Notes under the pieces: model-generated
Told to the model about the DNA's origin: nothing
Seen by the model: only the letters and a program-made list of their open reading frames with translations
Database searches by the model: none
In this document: piece after piece, positions 1 to 9,274 of the stretch
Numbering within the stretch: the stretch's first letter is position 1
How the letters are laid out: every line of letters starts with the position of its first letter
Made by a program: the position numbers and the translations under genes
Origin: GCA-2705995 sp965661625
GTDB lineage: Bacteria; Bacteroidota; Bacteroidia; Flavobacteriales_G; Salibacteraceae
Direction: 5' to 3'
DNA: 64,000 nucleotides
Assembly: GCA_965661625.1 (NCBI GenBank)
Contig: CBFIEM010000014.1
Span: 17,248-81,247 of the forward strand

Positions 1-11
1 GCAATTAATCC

Positions 12-710
12 ATGAAATGGTTAGTCTGTTGTGCCTTTTGCCTTTTATTCGAATTAACTTTTGGTCAACTTGATACAATAGAGCAGCCTGAGGCCGTTCA
101 ATTTCATGGTGTTAAGTGGAAACCAGTATTTAGCCTTTTACGTTATCATTCCGGATTTCAGAGGTCTAGCCCAACATTTAATGGATTCAGGCTAGGGATG
201 GAGTATAAGAGCAAGCTAAGGTTTGGGTTATTATTTCTGGGGCATGATGCTCCTGTGGATATCGAAACTTTTGAAGATGGAGCCCGACGCTCCTTAGTGT
301 ACGTATTTAGTGTGGGCGGAAGTGCTGAAATGTTAATCATAAATAATTACAGATGGGAACTAGGTGTCCCTTATATAATAGGTGCTGGAGTAGGGTTGAT
401 AGAACAATATGGAATTGTAGAACGCCTCGTTTTGAATGAAGATAGGGTCAGCTTTGCATATCACCAATTGGGAGTGCGAAGTCAGTACAATATTAATTAT
501 TGGTTAGGTGTAAATGTTGGTATTGGTTATCGTGTGGGGATTTCTCCAGATGAAGAACTGCGTAATTTTATGCAAAATTACTATACGAGTTACGGATTCC
601 GAATTCGTCCAAGTCACTTGCTAAAGAGTATCTTTCATCATAAAGAATTAGTTAAGTACAAGCAGGCGTTTTTTCAGGGAGAACGGTTAAAATTATGGGG
701 GAATGAGTGA
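12..710 (+). CDS. Putative outer-membrane beta-barrel protein (unknown function)
   Basis: The 232-residue product begins with a clear signal peptide (MKWLVCCAFCLLFELTFG, then Q), so it is exported. The mature part has alternating hydrophobic/polar strands and repeated Gly-aromatic pairs (FRLGMEYKSKLRFGLLFLGH, GVNVGIGYRVGIS), as in small 8-stranded outer-membrane barrels of Bacteroidota. I do not recognise a named family. The stop overlaps the ligA start by 8 bases, so the two are probably co-transcribed. The first 11 bases of the window are too short to show its promoter. The barrel assignment is inferred from strand pattern only. Confidence 0.6.
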   Translation: MKWLVCCAFCLLFELTFGQLDTIEQPEAVQFHGVKWKPVFSLLRYHSGFQRSSPTFNGFRLGMEYKSKLRFGLLFLGHDAPVDIETFEDGARRSLVYVFSVGGSAEMLIINNYRWELGVPYIIGAGVGLIEQYGIVERLVLNEDRVSFAYHQLGVRSQYNINYWLGVNVGIGYRVGISPDEELRNFMQNYYTSYGFRIRPSHLLKSIFHHKELVKYKQAFFQGERLKLWGNE

Positions 711-2718
711 AGCAATAAAGAAGAAAATGAATGGCTTGGTGGCTGACTTACAGCGTCACAATAAGCTTTATTACATCGAGAGCAGGCCTGAAATTAGTGA
801 CTTAGAATTCGATGAACGCTTAGCAGAACTTCAAAAGCTGGAATCTGAATATCCTGAATATGCTGTTTCTTTCTCCCCGACTCAGCGGGTTGGTGGAGCT
901 GTTACTAAGCATTTTAACACGGTGGCTCACGATTACCCTATGATGTCGCTTTCAAATAGCTATTCAAAGGAAGAAATTATAGAGTTCATCGAAAGGCTAC
1001 AAAAAAGTATCATTGGCACACCGATGTTCGTGTGTGAGCTTAAATATGATGGTGTAGCAATAGGTATTAAATACACACAAGGAGAATTAAGCCGAGCTGT
1101 TACACGAGGAGATGGGTTAAAAGGGGATGATGTAACAGCTAACGTTAAAACAATTAGGTCTGTTCCACTTAAATTACCAAAAGGCTCATACCCAGTAGAG
1201 TTTGAAATCAGAGGTGAGATTATTTTGCCAAGGTCACAATTTGAGGCATTAAATAAGCAAATGATTGCGGAAGGAGAGCAGCCTTATGCAAATCCTAGAA
1301 ACACGGCATCTGGAACGCTAAAGCTTCAGGACTCTTCAATAGTGGCAAAGCGCAAGCTTGATTGCTTTCTCTATGGCATATATTCACCTGAACACATTTC
1401 AGAATCACATTATGAAGCGGTTGAACTCGCTTCAGCGTGGGGGTTTAAGGCTCCAAAAGCAACTGATCGTTTTATTGAGCGCTGTGGCTCTGTAGACGAA
1501 ATCATGAATTTTATTAATTACTGGGAGGATAAAAGGACAGAACTAGATTTTGACATTGATGGCATTGTAATAAAAATCGACAGTTTTCAGCAGCAAAACC
1601 AATTGGGAATGACAGCAAAGTCGCCGAGGTGGGCTATTGCTTATAAATATAAATCTGAGGAAGCGGTAACTGTTTTAAATCATGTAAGCTATCAAGTTGG
1701 TAGGACAGGCGCTATTACTCCTGTTGCAAATTTAGAGCCTGTTCTTCTCGCAGGAACAATTGTAAAACGTGCTTCACTGCATAATTCCGACTTTATTGAA
1801 AATCTTGACCTGCATATAGGAGATGTGGTTCATGTTGAAAAAGGAGGTGAAATTATTCCGAAAATTACGGGTGTGGATGTTGAAAAACGAAATCAAGCTG
1901 CACAAAGAGTTGGTTATATCAACACTTGCCCTGCTTGTGGAGAACCGTTAAGCCGAATAGAAGGAGAAGCCCAACATTACTGCGTTAACTATTTGGGTTG
2001 TTCTCCTCAAATTGTTGGACGCATTGCTCATTTTATATCGCGTAAAGCAATGAATATTGATGGTATTGGAGAGGAAACAGTTGAACAGCTCTATAAAGCA
2101 GGGCTTTTAAATTCTCCGGCAGACTTATACGACCTCAGTTATGACCAGTTAATAGAGCAGGATAGGATGGCTGAAAAGTCAGTCAAGAATATCCTTGATG
2201 GTATCGCGGCTAGTAAGAATCAGTCATTTGAAAAGGTGCTTTTTGCATTAGGCATAAGGTATGTTGGTGCCACAGTAGCTAAAAAATTAGCAAAGGCTTT
2301 TGGTTCTCTCGAAAAACTTAAGACTGCATCACATGATGCTTTATTAGAGGTAGATGAAATTGGAGAACGAATTGCTCAAAGCGTAATGAATTACTTCAGT
2401 GACGATCTGAATCTCGAAGAGGTATACCGACTTGATAGTAAAGGGGTTACAATGGAGATTAGTGAAGCAGAACAGCTTAAATCTAATGCCTTATCCGGCA
2501 AGAAATTTGTGATTTCAGGAGTTTTTCAAAATCATTCGCGAGATGAACTGAAGTTGCTGATAGAGCAACACGGTGGTAAAAATACAGGAAGTATTTCAAG
2601 TAAAACTGACTTCGTGTTAGCAGGAGAAAATATGGGGCCAAGTAAATTAGCAAAAGCGGAAAAGCTCGGTGTTCAGGTAATATCAGAAGTTGAATTTGAA
2701 GCGCTTATTCTATCATGA
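703..2718 (+). CDS. ligA: NAD-dependent DNA ligase LigA
   Basis: Seals nicks in duplex DNA during replication and repair using NAD+ as AMP donor. The 671-residue length is typical. The adenylation domain carries the KYDG motif with nucleophile Lys114. The OB-fold region follows, then a Cys4 zinc finger (Cys409, Cys412, Cys427, Cys433), helix-hairpin-helix repeats and a C-terminal BRCT domain (about 595-671, GKKFVISGVF). The start overlaps the upstream barrel gene by 8 bases and the stop overlaps the next gene through ATGA, which suggests translational coupling. All catalytic features are present. Confidence 0.98.
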   Translation: MSEAIKKKMNGLVADLQRHNKLYYIESRPEISDLEFDERLAELQKLESEYPEYAVSFSPTQRVGGAVTKHFNTVAHDYPMMSLSNSYSKEEIIEFIERLQKSIIGTPMFVCELKYDGVAIGIKYTQGELSRAVTRGDGLKGDDVTANVKTIRSVPLKLPKGSYPVEFEIRGEIILPRSQFEALNKQMIAEGEQPYANPRNTASGTLKLQDSSIVAKRKLDCFLYGIYSPEHISESHYEAVELASAWGFKAPKATDRFIERCGSVDEIMNFINYWEDKRTELDFDIDGIVIKIDSFQQQNQLGMTAKSPRWAIAYKYKSEEAVTVLNHVSYQVGRTGAITPVANLEPVLLAGTIVKRASLHNSDFIENLDLHIGDVVHVEKGGEIIPKITGVDVEKRNQAAQRVGYINTCPACGEPLSRIEGEAQHYCVNYLGCSPQIVGRIAHFISRKAMNIDGIGEETVEQLYKAGLLNSPADLYDLSYDQLIEQDRMAEKSVKNILDGIAASKNQSFEKVLFALGIRYVGATVAKKLAKAFGSLEKLKTASHDALLEVDEIGERIAQSVMNYFSDDLNLEEVYRLDSKGVTMEISEAEQLKSNALSGKKFVISGVFQNHSRDELKLLIEQHGGKNTGSISSKTDFVLAGENMGPSKLAKAEKLGVQVISEVEFEALILS

Positions 2719-3242
2719 TACATGGAATCCGACATCGTATAGGGTCTTGGTTGGTAAACCAATATCAAGAAACATCAACACGGAAATTAAATAAATCCTT
2801 ACAGGCGTGTGAGTCCGTTATGGTGATCCTTCCTAGCCCGAAAGCTGAAGGCTTTCAAAATGCTAAGAATTGGTGTGAAAAGTTAAAACAGGACTATGGG
2901 GTTTTTAAGGTTGAAACCCTCTATATCAGTGACCGTAAACCTAAAAAGAACGAAGAGGTACCTTCAAACGAGTTGAACAAAGCTGGCCTAAACTGGTATG
3001 GTAAGCCCATTCCATTGGTTAGCTATACATCGCAACAAGTGGACCTACTAATCGATTTATCATATGATGATAGTATAAGTCTAAAGTACGTGTTGAAGGC
3101 TGTTCCGGCAGGTATGAAAGTTGGACGTAAAAAGAAAGCTACTGAGGAGATTATGGATTTTGTCATTGACACTCAAAATAACCCATCTGTGCATTTTTTG
3201 ACCGAACAAATTGAGCGATATTTGCGGATATTTCACCATTAG
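2715..3242 (+). CDS. DUF6913-type protein next to ligA and dapA
   Basis: The 175-residue protein has no signal peptide or membrane segment. It is probably cytoplasmic and basic in its first half. It looks like the DUF6913 family of Bacteroidota, recalled from sequence character and from its usual place between ligA and dapA. Function is unknown. It contains a DLSYDDSISLKYVLKAVPAG segment with Asp residues and a C-terminal amphipathic helix. It overlaps ligA by 4 bases (ATGA), and dapA begins 11 bases downstream, so the three genes form one operon. Confidence 0.7.
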   Translation: MIHGIRHRIGSWLVNQYQETSTRKLNKSLQACESVMVILPSPKAEGFQNAKNWCEKLKQDYGVFKVETLYISDRKPKKNEEVPSNELNKAGLNWYGKPIPLVSYTSQQVDLLIDLSYDDSISLKYVLKAVPAGMKVGRKKKATEEIMDFVIDTQNNPSVHFLTEQIERYLRIFHH

Positions 3243-3253
3243 AGATTGTAATT

Positions 3254-4141
3254 ATGACCTTGTTTTCAGGAGTAGGAGTGGCTTTAATAACCCCGTTCAA
3301 GGAGGATCTTTCAATTGATTACAAAGCGTTTGAAAAACTCATCAATCATGTAATTGAAGGTGGAGTTGACTACCTAGTAGTTCAAGGAACAACAGGGGAG
3401 TCTGCGACATTGGATTCCACTGAAAAAAATGCTGTTCTTGAATTTGCTGTAGAAATCACAAAGTCTCGGGTACCTATAGTTTATGGGTATGGGGGAAATG
3501 ATACACGCGCACTAATTAATGGCCTTGAATTACTTAACACAACTGGTGTTTCAGCATTTCTGTCTGCCAGCCCATATTACAATAAACCAACGCAGACAGG
3601 AATATACAAGCACTACAAGGCCTTAAGTGATGCAAGCCCGCTACCCATAATTCTCTATAATGTTCCTGGACGAACCGCATCTAATATTGAAGCTGAAACT
3701 ACCCTCAGATTGGCCAGCGATTGTGCAAATATTGTTGCAATTAAAGAGGCTTCAGGTGACTTAGGACAAATGAGCCGTATAATTAAAGGGAAACCTGAAT
3801 CGTTTACAGTGTTGTCTGGGGATGATGATTTAATCCTTCCGCAACTAAGTATTGGGGCGTCTGGAGTAATAAGTGTTATTGCGAACGCATTTCCGGCTGC
3901 TTTTTCAAAATTAGTTCACGCTGGGCTAGAACATGACTTTAAGACTGCACGGGCTTTACACTATACGTTGTCAGATGTAATTCCATTACTCTTTAAGGAT
4001 GGAAATCCAGCAGGAGTGAAGGAAGTGCTTAAAATGCTAGGGATTGCTGAAGCGAATGTTCGATTGCCGCTTGATACGGTTACTGAAACAACTCGTAATG
4101 CACTTTACCGAGCCGTTTCTGATGCAAGCCTTCTGCATTAA
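3254..4141 (+). CDS. dapA: 4-hydroxy-tetrahydrodipicolinate synthase DapA
   Basis: Condenses pyruvate with aspartate semialdehyde, the first committed step of lysine and diaminopimelate (peptidoglycan) synthesis. The 295-residue protein is a TIM barrel of the usual family length. The catalytic Tyr135 lies in YNVPGRT, the Schiff-base Lys164 in AIKEASGD, and the substrate-binding GTTGE is at about 46-50. It is last in the ligA/DUF6913/dapA operon. It ends one base before the stop of the convergent ABC-F gene, with no terminator in between. Confidence 0.97.
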   Translation: MTLFSGVGVALITPFKEDLSIDYKAFEKLINHVIEGGVDYLVVQGTTGESATLDSTEKNAVLEFAVEITKSRVPIVYGYGGNDTRALINGLELLNTTGVSAFLSASPYYNKPTQTGIYKHYKALSDASPLPIILYNVPGRTASNIEAETTLRLASDCANIVAIKEASGDLGQMSRIIKGKPESFTVLSGDDDLILPQLSIGASGVISVIANAFPAAFSKLVHAGLEHDFKTARALHYTLSDVIPLLFKDGNPAGVKEVLKMLGIAEANVRLPLDTVTETTRNALYRAVSDASLLH

Positions 4142-6103
4142 TTAAGCTTGTTTATCGAGTTGTTCAACCTTGGCGTGGTCCGTTTCCCATTGCTCCATCT
4201 TAGCATTAAGTTTCTTTTGCAAATCACCGTGCTTGTAATAGAGTTCTTGAGTCTCATCCCCATTAGGGTCTCTTGCTAAAGTAGCTAGCCTAGATTCTAA
4301 CTCTTCAAGCTCTTGTTCTAGTTTTGCGATTTGATCTTCGGTTTTTTGCAACTGAGATTTGGCTTTTCTCAGCTGCTTTTCTTGTTGTTTCCTATCCTCC
4401 CTGTTGCCATTATCGACTTTAGCTGTCGATTTCTGTTTTTTATCAGCAGTCCGACTTCCAGTACCGGCTTCAAATTCCCGAAATGAAGACACGTCATGAC
4501 TCGCAAGAAAATCATCGATACCGCCAAGGTGTTCTTTCACTTTGCCGCCATCAAATTCATATGTTTTCTCTGTAAGCCCTTTAAGGAAATCACGATCATG
4601 GCTAACGAGAATTAAAGCACCATCGAAACGCTGCAGAGCATCTTTTAAGACTTCTTTAGAAGCAATGTCTAAGTGATTTGTTGGCTCATCCAGAATTAAT
4701 AGGTTTACCGGCTTTAAGATAAGTTTAGCAAGTGCTAGTCTCGACTTTTCACCACCCGAAAGCACACTTACTCGTTTGTCTACATCATCTTCACCGAATA
4801 GAAATGCGCCTAATAAATTTCGCTGCCTTGATGCCTTAGCCCATTCTTCTGAATCGGCAGCATGCTCAATGGTTTCTAATACAGTGAGTTTGGGATCTAA
4901 CGAGCTCTCTTGAACTTGAGCATAGTAACCTATGGAAACATTATGACCAATGGTAAGTTCGCCACCATGTTTCAGCTTGTCTGTAATCAGTTTAACGAAT
5001 GTTGATTTTCCTTCACCATTCTTGCCTACTAAAGAAACCTTTTCGCCTCGAACAACCTCTAAGTTAACGTCGGTGAAAATTTCATTTTCGTCATAACTCT
5101 TTTGAACATGCGCCGCCTTTAATACTACATCTCCAGCTCTAGGGGCAGGAGGAAAGCTGAAGCCAATGCTACGCTCATCGAGTTCATCTGCCTCAATTCG
5201 ATCTACCTTGTCGAGTTGTTTCATGCGGGACTGAGCTTGTTTGGCTTTACTTGCTTTAGCCTTAAATCGCTCAATGAACCGCTCTTGTTGGTCAATGTAT
5301 TTCTGTTGGTTGCGATAGGTAGCCATTTGCTGCTCATAGCGCTCCTCTCGAAGTTCAAAATATTTGGTGTACGGAACATTGTAGTCGTACGTTTTTCCAA
5401 ATACTATTTCAATGGTGCGATTGGTAATATTGTCAAGGAACATCCTGTCATGTGAAATCATCATAACAGCACCTTCGTAGTTAATTAGGTAATCTTCTAG
5501 CCATAAAATCGACTGAATATCCAGGTGATTAGTGGGTTCATCCAATAACAATAGGTTAGGCTTGAGTAAAAGTAGTTTTGCAAGCTCTACCCGCATCTGC
5601 CACCCACCAGAAAAGGTATCCAAGCTTCGTGAGAAGTCATCATCCGAGAAGCCCAAACCTTTGAGGACTTTCTCAACCCTGCTTTCTAACTTTCCACTAT
5701 CTAATAAACTGAGTCGTTCATGCTTATCGCTGAGCTCATTGATAAGGTCTAAGTAGGAATCTGACTCATAATCTTCCCGAGTTGATAACTCGTTGTTTAT
5801 GTGTTCAATACGTTTCTCTATCTGAATAACTTCATCAAATGCTGAAAGCGCTTCATCAAAGATAGACTTGGAGCCTGCTACAGCAATTTCCTGAGGAAGG
5901 TATCCAATCGTTTTACCATCAGAAATGGCCATTTCTCCTGATGTAGGTTGTTGTTTACCTGCAATAATCTTAAGCATTGTAGACTTACCCACACCATTCT
6001 TACCCACTAGACCAATTCGGTCCTTAGGATTAATGATGAATGAAATGTCTAGAAAAAGATCTTTTCCAGAGAAAGAAACCGATATGTTATTGAGTGAGAT
6101 CAT
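4142..6103 (-). CDS. ABC-F family ATP-binding protein (Uup/EttA-like)
   Basis: A 653-residue soluble protein with two ABC ATPase domains and no membrane segments, which is the ABC-F pattern. Walker A motifs GKNGVGKST and GKNGEGKST, signatures SGGWQ and LSGGEK, and two Walker B DEPTNHLD motifs are intact. A charged linker (about 240-310) joins the two domains. The C-terminal region from about 555 is a Lys/Glu-rich coiled coil, as in Uup. Family members act on ribosomes or on DNA precise excision; which applies here cannot be told. It starts at TAATG, overlapping the stop of the upstream barrel gene by one base. Confidence 0.93.
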   Translation of the reverse strand: MISLNNISVSFSGKDLFLDISFIINPKDRIGLVGKNGVGKSTMLKIIAGKQQPTSGEMAISDGKTIGYLPQEIAVAGSKSIFDEALSAFDEVIQIEKRIEHINNELSTREDYESDSYLDLINELSDKHERLSLLDSGKLESRVEKVLKGLGFSDDDFSRSLDTFSGGWQMRVELAKLLLLKPNLLLLDEPTNHLDIQSILWLEDYLINYEGAVMMISHDRMFLDNITNRTIEIVFGKTYDYNVPYTKYFELREERYEQQMATYRNQQKYIDQQERFIERFKAKASKAKQAQSRMKQLDKVDRIEADELDERSIGFSFPPAPRAGDVVLKAAHVQKSYDENEIFTDVNLEVVRGEKVSLVGKNGEGKSTFVKLITDKLKHGGELTIGHNVSIGYYAQVQESSLDPKLTVLETIEHAADSEEWAKASRQRNLLGAFLFGEDDVDKRVSVLSGGEKSRLALAKLILKPVNLLILDEPTNHLDIASKEVLKDALQRFDGALILVSHDRDFLKGLTEKTYEFDGGKVKEHLGGIDDFLASHDVSSFREFEAGTGSRTADKKQKSTAKVDNGNREDRKQQEKQLRKAKSQLQKTEDQIAKLEQELEELESRLATLARDPNGDETQELYYKHGDLQKKLNAKMEQWETDHAKVEQLDKQA

Positions 6104-6747
6104 TATTTCAATTTAAACCAACCAAAAGAGAAACCAGTAGAAATCCGCACCGAGCGCAGATCCTTGTACGTAATATCATGCTCGTCAAGTGCTTCAAAGC
6201 CAGTCACAAAACGATAGCCAATTCCCACATGTACTTTACACCAATCATTGAAGCGATAGTAACCCCGAACTTGAGGCGTAATAGAGGTAAATGAGGAATT
6301 GCTTAGTGATTTGCCGAAAGGATTAGATAAGCCTAAGCTCCCAAACCCTACTTGGAGGATAGCATCGAGGTGGAAGTCGAAGTTAGGGCGATATATATAA
6401 CCAGCTTGAATCCCGTAATGACTGTAACTCAGAGACCCCTCACCTTCAGTGCGAAATGCAGCATTTTGGTTGGACCCAGCATAAATGGTGTACGCCACAG
6501 TCTTAGGGATACGGTTAAGCTCTTGCTCATAAAAACCGCCGAGAAGAATAAATTGGTTGTAGAGAAAAGCTCCTTCCAAAGTTCCGGTAATAGCTACTTC
6601 CTTATTGATGAACGACATACCTGTTCCAAGTCCTCCATAACCATCTATGTAAAACTCACCATCAGCCAAAAGCCGTTCTTGCTTCTTGTTTTGGGCAAAG
6701 CCATTTGAAGCGGTAAGAATAACAAATAGGACAAGGCTCCAGCGCAT
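6103..6747 (-). CDS. Putative outer-membrane beta-barrel protein
   Basis: A 214-residue protein with signal peptide MRWSLVLFVILTASNGFAQ. The mature part has amphipathic strands ending in aromatics, including a final strand VRISTGFSFGWFKLK, consistent with a small outer-membrane barrel. No named family is recognised. It is the first gene of a two-gene unit with the ABC-F gene (TAATG coupling). A perfect TACATTTG -7 box ends 4 bases upstream of the ATG, so the transcript probably has almost no leader. The gene is divergent from the endonuclease gene at 6817. Confidence 0.6.
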   Translation of the reverse strand: MRWSLVLFVILTASNGFAQNKKQERLLADGEFYIDGYGGLGTGMSFINKEVAITGTLEGAFLYNQFILLGGFYEQELNRIPKTVAYTIYAGSNQNAAFRTEGEGSLSYSHYGIQAGYIYRPNFDFHLDAILQVGFGSLGLSNPFGKSLSNSSFTSITPQVRGYYRFNDWCKVHVGIGYRFVTGFEALDEHDITYKDLRSVRISTGFSFGWFKLK

Positions 6748-6751
6748 CGCG

Positions 6752-6759
6752 CAAATGTA
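6752..6759 (-). promoter_or_regulatory. Bacteroidetes -7 box TACATTTG for the barrel/ABC-F operon
   Basis: Read on the minus strand, these bases are TACATTTG, an exact match to the TAnnTTTG element of the Bacteroidetes housekeeping sigma factor. The box ends 4 bases before the ATG at 6747, placing the predicted transcript start at or next to the start codon. No good -33 TTG element was found at the usual distance. Confidence 0.55.
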
Positions 6760-6807
6760 GTAAATCAGTTGCCCGATAAATACCTTTTTCTCGGTGAAAG
6801 AAAGCCA

Positions 6808-6815
6808 TACTTTTG
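6808..6815 (+). promoter_or_regulatory. Bacteroidetes -7 box TACTTTTG for the endonuclease gene
   Basis: TACTTTTG matches TAnnTTTG exactly. It ends 4 bases before the ATG at 6820 and 1 base before the ATG at 6817. This argues against a longer reading frame starting at 6769 and supports the start that gives a clean signal peptide. Confidence 0.55.
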
Positions 6816-6816
6816 T

Positions 6817-8376
6817 ATGATGAAAAAATGGATGCTTTCGATTATACTTTTGCTTGTAGTATTTGTAGAACTAAGGGCTCAACTTAGGTTTTCTGCGGAT
6901 TCTGTGCTTTTTGAGGAAACACTCTATGGAGCAGTGGATACGGTAGATGTCATGATTTACAACGACTGGTCTTCAGATATTTCAGTTGTTATCACTGGAT
7001 TTGAAGTTTATGGAAATGTTGTAGTATATCCAAGCCAGTCATCAGTACAAATTGCGTCCCTTGATAGTCAAGAAGTTCAATTGTTTTTCCAACCAGAGCA
7101 TAACATTATCCATGCTGGAAATATTCTGTTCAATTCAGATTATTTGGGAGCAACGGCTCTACCATTTAAGGCAGTTGGTAGGTTTAGCAGAAGTTATTAT
7201 GATCCTTCATTTAATAAGCATGAGGAAAGCCTGAAGAATAGTTTAAAGTCAATTATTAGTCAAGGGTACTCATCACAAGGTTATAATGGCGCTCGAGACG
7301 AGATGTATGGCGATCTTGATAATGTAAATGGTGATGTTACATGTGTTTATACAGGTAGGGTAGCTAGTTTTAATACAAGACCAGGTGCGAATGCGAATAG
7401 TTTCAATTGTGAGCACACCTTTCCTCAGGGCAAATTCAACTCAAACGAACCCATGAAGAGCGATATACATCATTTATTTCCAACTGATGTAAATGCGAAT
7501 AGCCAACGCGGGAGTTTACCATTTGGCGCTGTTGTGAATGCCAGCTGGACTCAAGGAGGGAGTAAAAAAGGAGGGTCGCGGTTTGAACCTAGAGATGCTC
7601 AAAAAGGTCAAACTGCACGCGCGATGTTGTACTTTACTACGCGTTACCAAGATTATGATAATTTCATTGGCTCCCAAGAAGCAACACTCAAGGCTTGGAA
7701 CGAGCAATACCCTCCATTGGCCTCAGAAAGGCAACGAAATGATGGCGTTCAACAATTGCAAAATAATCGAAATCCATTCATTGATTATCCCCAGTTTGCT
7801 GAGCGGATTTCCACTTTTACGAATGCAACTAGTTCTGCCAAAATGGACGATAGTTTATTTGTTTCAGTTGATACTGCTCGTTTCTCAAGTAACACTCAAG
7901 ACTTGATATTTCATGTAGTTTGGTATAATCGTGGTAATACGGTTCAAGTGCTCAAGAACTTTAACCTTTCGGGTCCTGGTATGATGTGGTTAGATGGACT
8001 TACAGATAGTTTGATTTTGGAAGCAGGAGAAGCTGTGGAGTTTAGCTTTAACACTGATGGTAATGTTCCAGTCGGATCCACACATACCTTTAATTATACC
8101 CACAGCAGTCCCACAAGTACTTATTCTGGATTAATATTAATTGAAAGTGGATGGACACCATTAAGTGTCTCGCATCCAGATACGGCTCCGGTGTTTAAAT
8201 TATACCCAAACCCAGCTACTAATGTGTTGAATTGGGAGGGTGATTTTAAAGTTTCAATCTTTAATGGCCTTGGACAATTAGAGCGCGAGTGCACAAGCCC
8301 TTGCAGTTTAAACTTAGTTCCTGGGGCTTATGTTGTGAGAGGGGGAGGCCAGACCCAACCTCTTTTTATCAATTAA
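6817..8376 (+). CDS. T9SS-exported endonuclease I family nuclease
   Basis: A secreted non-specific nuclease of the EndA/Vvn (endonuclease I) family, 519 residues from this start. Order: signal peptide MMKKWMLSIILLLVVFVELRAQ; an Ig-like/ASH-type domain (about 25-125); the nuclease domain (about 130-330) with the ββα-metal motif EHTFPQ and the downstream KSDIHHLFPTD metal and substrate region; another beta-rich domain; and a C-terminal T9SS type A sorting domain (YPNPATN, ending PLFIN). An upstream ATG at 6769 exists, but a promoter box at 6808-6815 and the signal peptide favour 6817 or 6820. It overlaps the convergent acyltransferase gene by 8 bases. Probable role: extracellular DNA digestion. 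Confidence 0.9.
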   Translation: MMKKWMLSIILLLVVFVELRAQLRFSADSVLFEETLYGAVDTVDVMIYNDWSSDISVVITGFEVYGNVVVYPSQSSVQIASLDSQEVQLFFQPEHNIIHAGNILFNSDYLGATALPFKAVGRFSRSYYDPSFNKHEESLKNSLKSIISQGYSSQGYNGARDEMYGDLDNVNGDVTCVYTGRVASFNTRPGANANSFNCEHTFPQGKFNSNEPMKSDIHHLFPTDVNANSQRGSLPFGAVVNASWTQGGSKKGGSRFEPRDAQKGQTARAMLYFTTRYQDYDNFIGSQEATLKAWNEQYPPLASERQRNDGVQQLQNNRNPFIDYPQFAERISTFTNATSSAKMDDSLFVSVDTARFSSNTQDLIFHVVWYNRGNTVQVLKNFNLSGPGMMWLDGLTDSLILEAGEAVEFSFNTDGNVPVGSTHTFNYTHSSPTSTYSGLILIESGWTPLSVSHPDTAPVFKLYPNPATNVLNWEGDFKVSIFNGLGQLERECTSPCSLNLVPGAYVVRGGGQTQPLFIN

Positions 8377-9274
8377 ACTTGTTTTTTGGATCAATCATTT
8401 CCTGAGGCATATCCGCTGGACGCTTTCGTTTCCAGCGTTTATGCGTCCAAAGCCAATAAGCAGGTTCTTTGCGGATGGCTTGCTCTAGCTTGCGAGTATG
8501 CAGTTCGGTAATTTCCCCAATCCTAGTGTTAGTTCCATCTTCCATAATGTCAATCATCTCAAGGTGATATTTACCTTGTTCTAACTTATGGATAGTTGCA
8601 TATACCAGCGCCATTCCTTCTTCACGCACTAATTTCTCGGTGCCCAGAAATACAGGGGTGTCTTGATTCAAAAACTCCATCCAGTAGCCTTTGTGAGCGC
8701 GAGGAGCTTGATCACCAATCATTCCCCATGCAACGAGTTCATGCTCTTGGCGCTGGCGGGCAACTTCCTTCATGGTTTCTTTCATAGGAACTAAAGCAGC
8801 TCCAAAACGAGACCTGTTGCTTCTCATGAAATCATTCATGTATTTATCCTTAATAGGAGCGTAAACGCCATAAACCTGATGTGGTGAAGCTAGCGTAAAT
8901 CGAAGGGCCCCAAGCTCCCAGTTCCCATAGTGGCCTACTGCGAGAGCTACACTTTTTCCTTTGGCATGATACTTTTCTAATATTTCAGTTCCAGAAACCG
9001 TCATGAATTTTCGGAGCTCAGATTCGGTGATTGCAAATCCTTTTATCGACTCGACTACAAGGTCTCCGAAATGCGCAAAGAATTCGCGAGCAATACCTGC
9101 TATTTCTTTATCAGACTTTTCTGGAAACGAATTCTTTAAGTTGCTGTAAACTACTTTTTTACGATAGCCTAACACGCGAAAAACTATAAAGCTAAGTAAT
9201 GAGCCAATTTTATAAAGTGTGGATAAAGGCAGTCGCGCAAGTTTTTCAATAAGAATTACAAGAAGCTTTTTCAT
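8369..9274 (-). CDS. LpxL/HtrB-like lipid A (lysophospholipid) acyltransferase
   Basis: Inner-membrane acyltransferase that probably adds a secondary acyl chain to lipid A precursors. The 301 residues match the family length. An N-terminal hydrophobic segment (LLSFIVFRVLGY) anchors it, and the catalytic HYGNWE (H-x4-E) motif lies near residue 130. The basic C-terminus (KRWKRKRP) is typical. It begins inside the end of prfC (4-base overlap), so the two are transcribed together. Bacteroidota homologues also act on aminolipids, so the exact acceptor is uncertain. Confidence 0.87.
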   Translation of the reverse strand: MKKLLVILIEKLARLPLSTLYKIGSLLSFIVFRVLGYRKKVVYSNLKNSFPEKSDKEIAGIAREFFAHFGDLVVESIKGFAITESELRKFMTVSGTEILEKYHAKGKSVALAVGHYGNWELGALRFTLASPHQVYGVYAPIKDKYMNDFMRSNRSRFGAALVPMKETMKEVARQRQEHELVAWGMIGDQAPRAHKGYWMEFLNQDTPVFLGTEKLVREEGMALVYATIHKLEQGKYHLEMIDIMEDGTNTRIGEITELHTRKLEQAIRKEPAYWLWTHKRWKRKRPADMPQEMIDPKNKFN

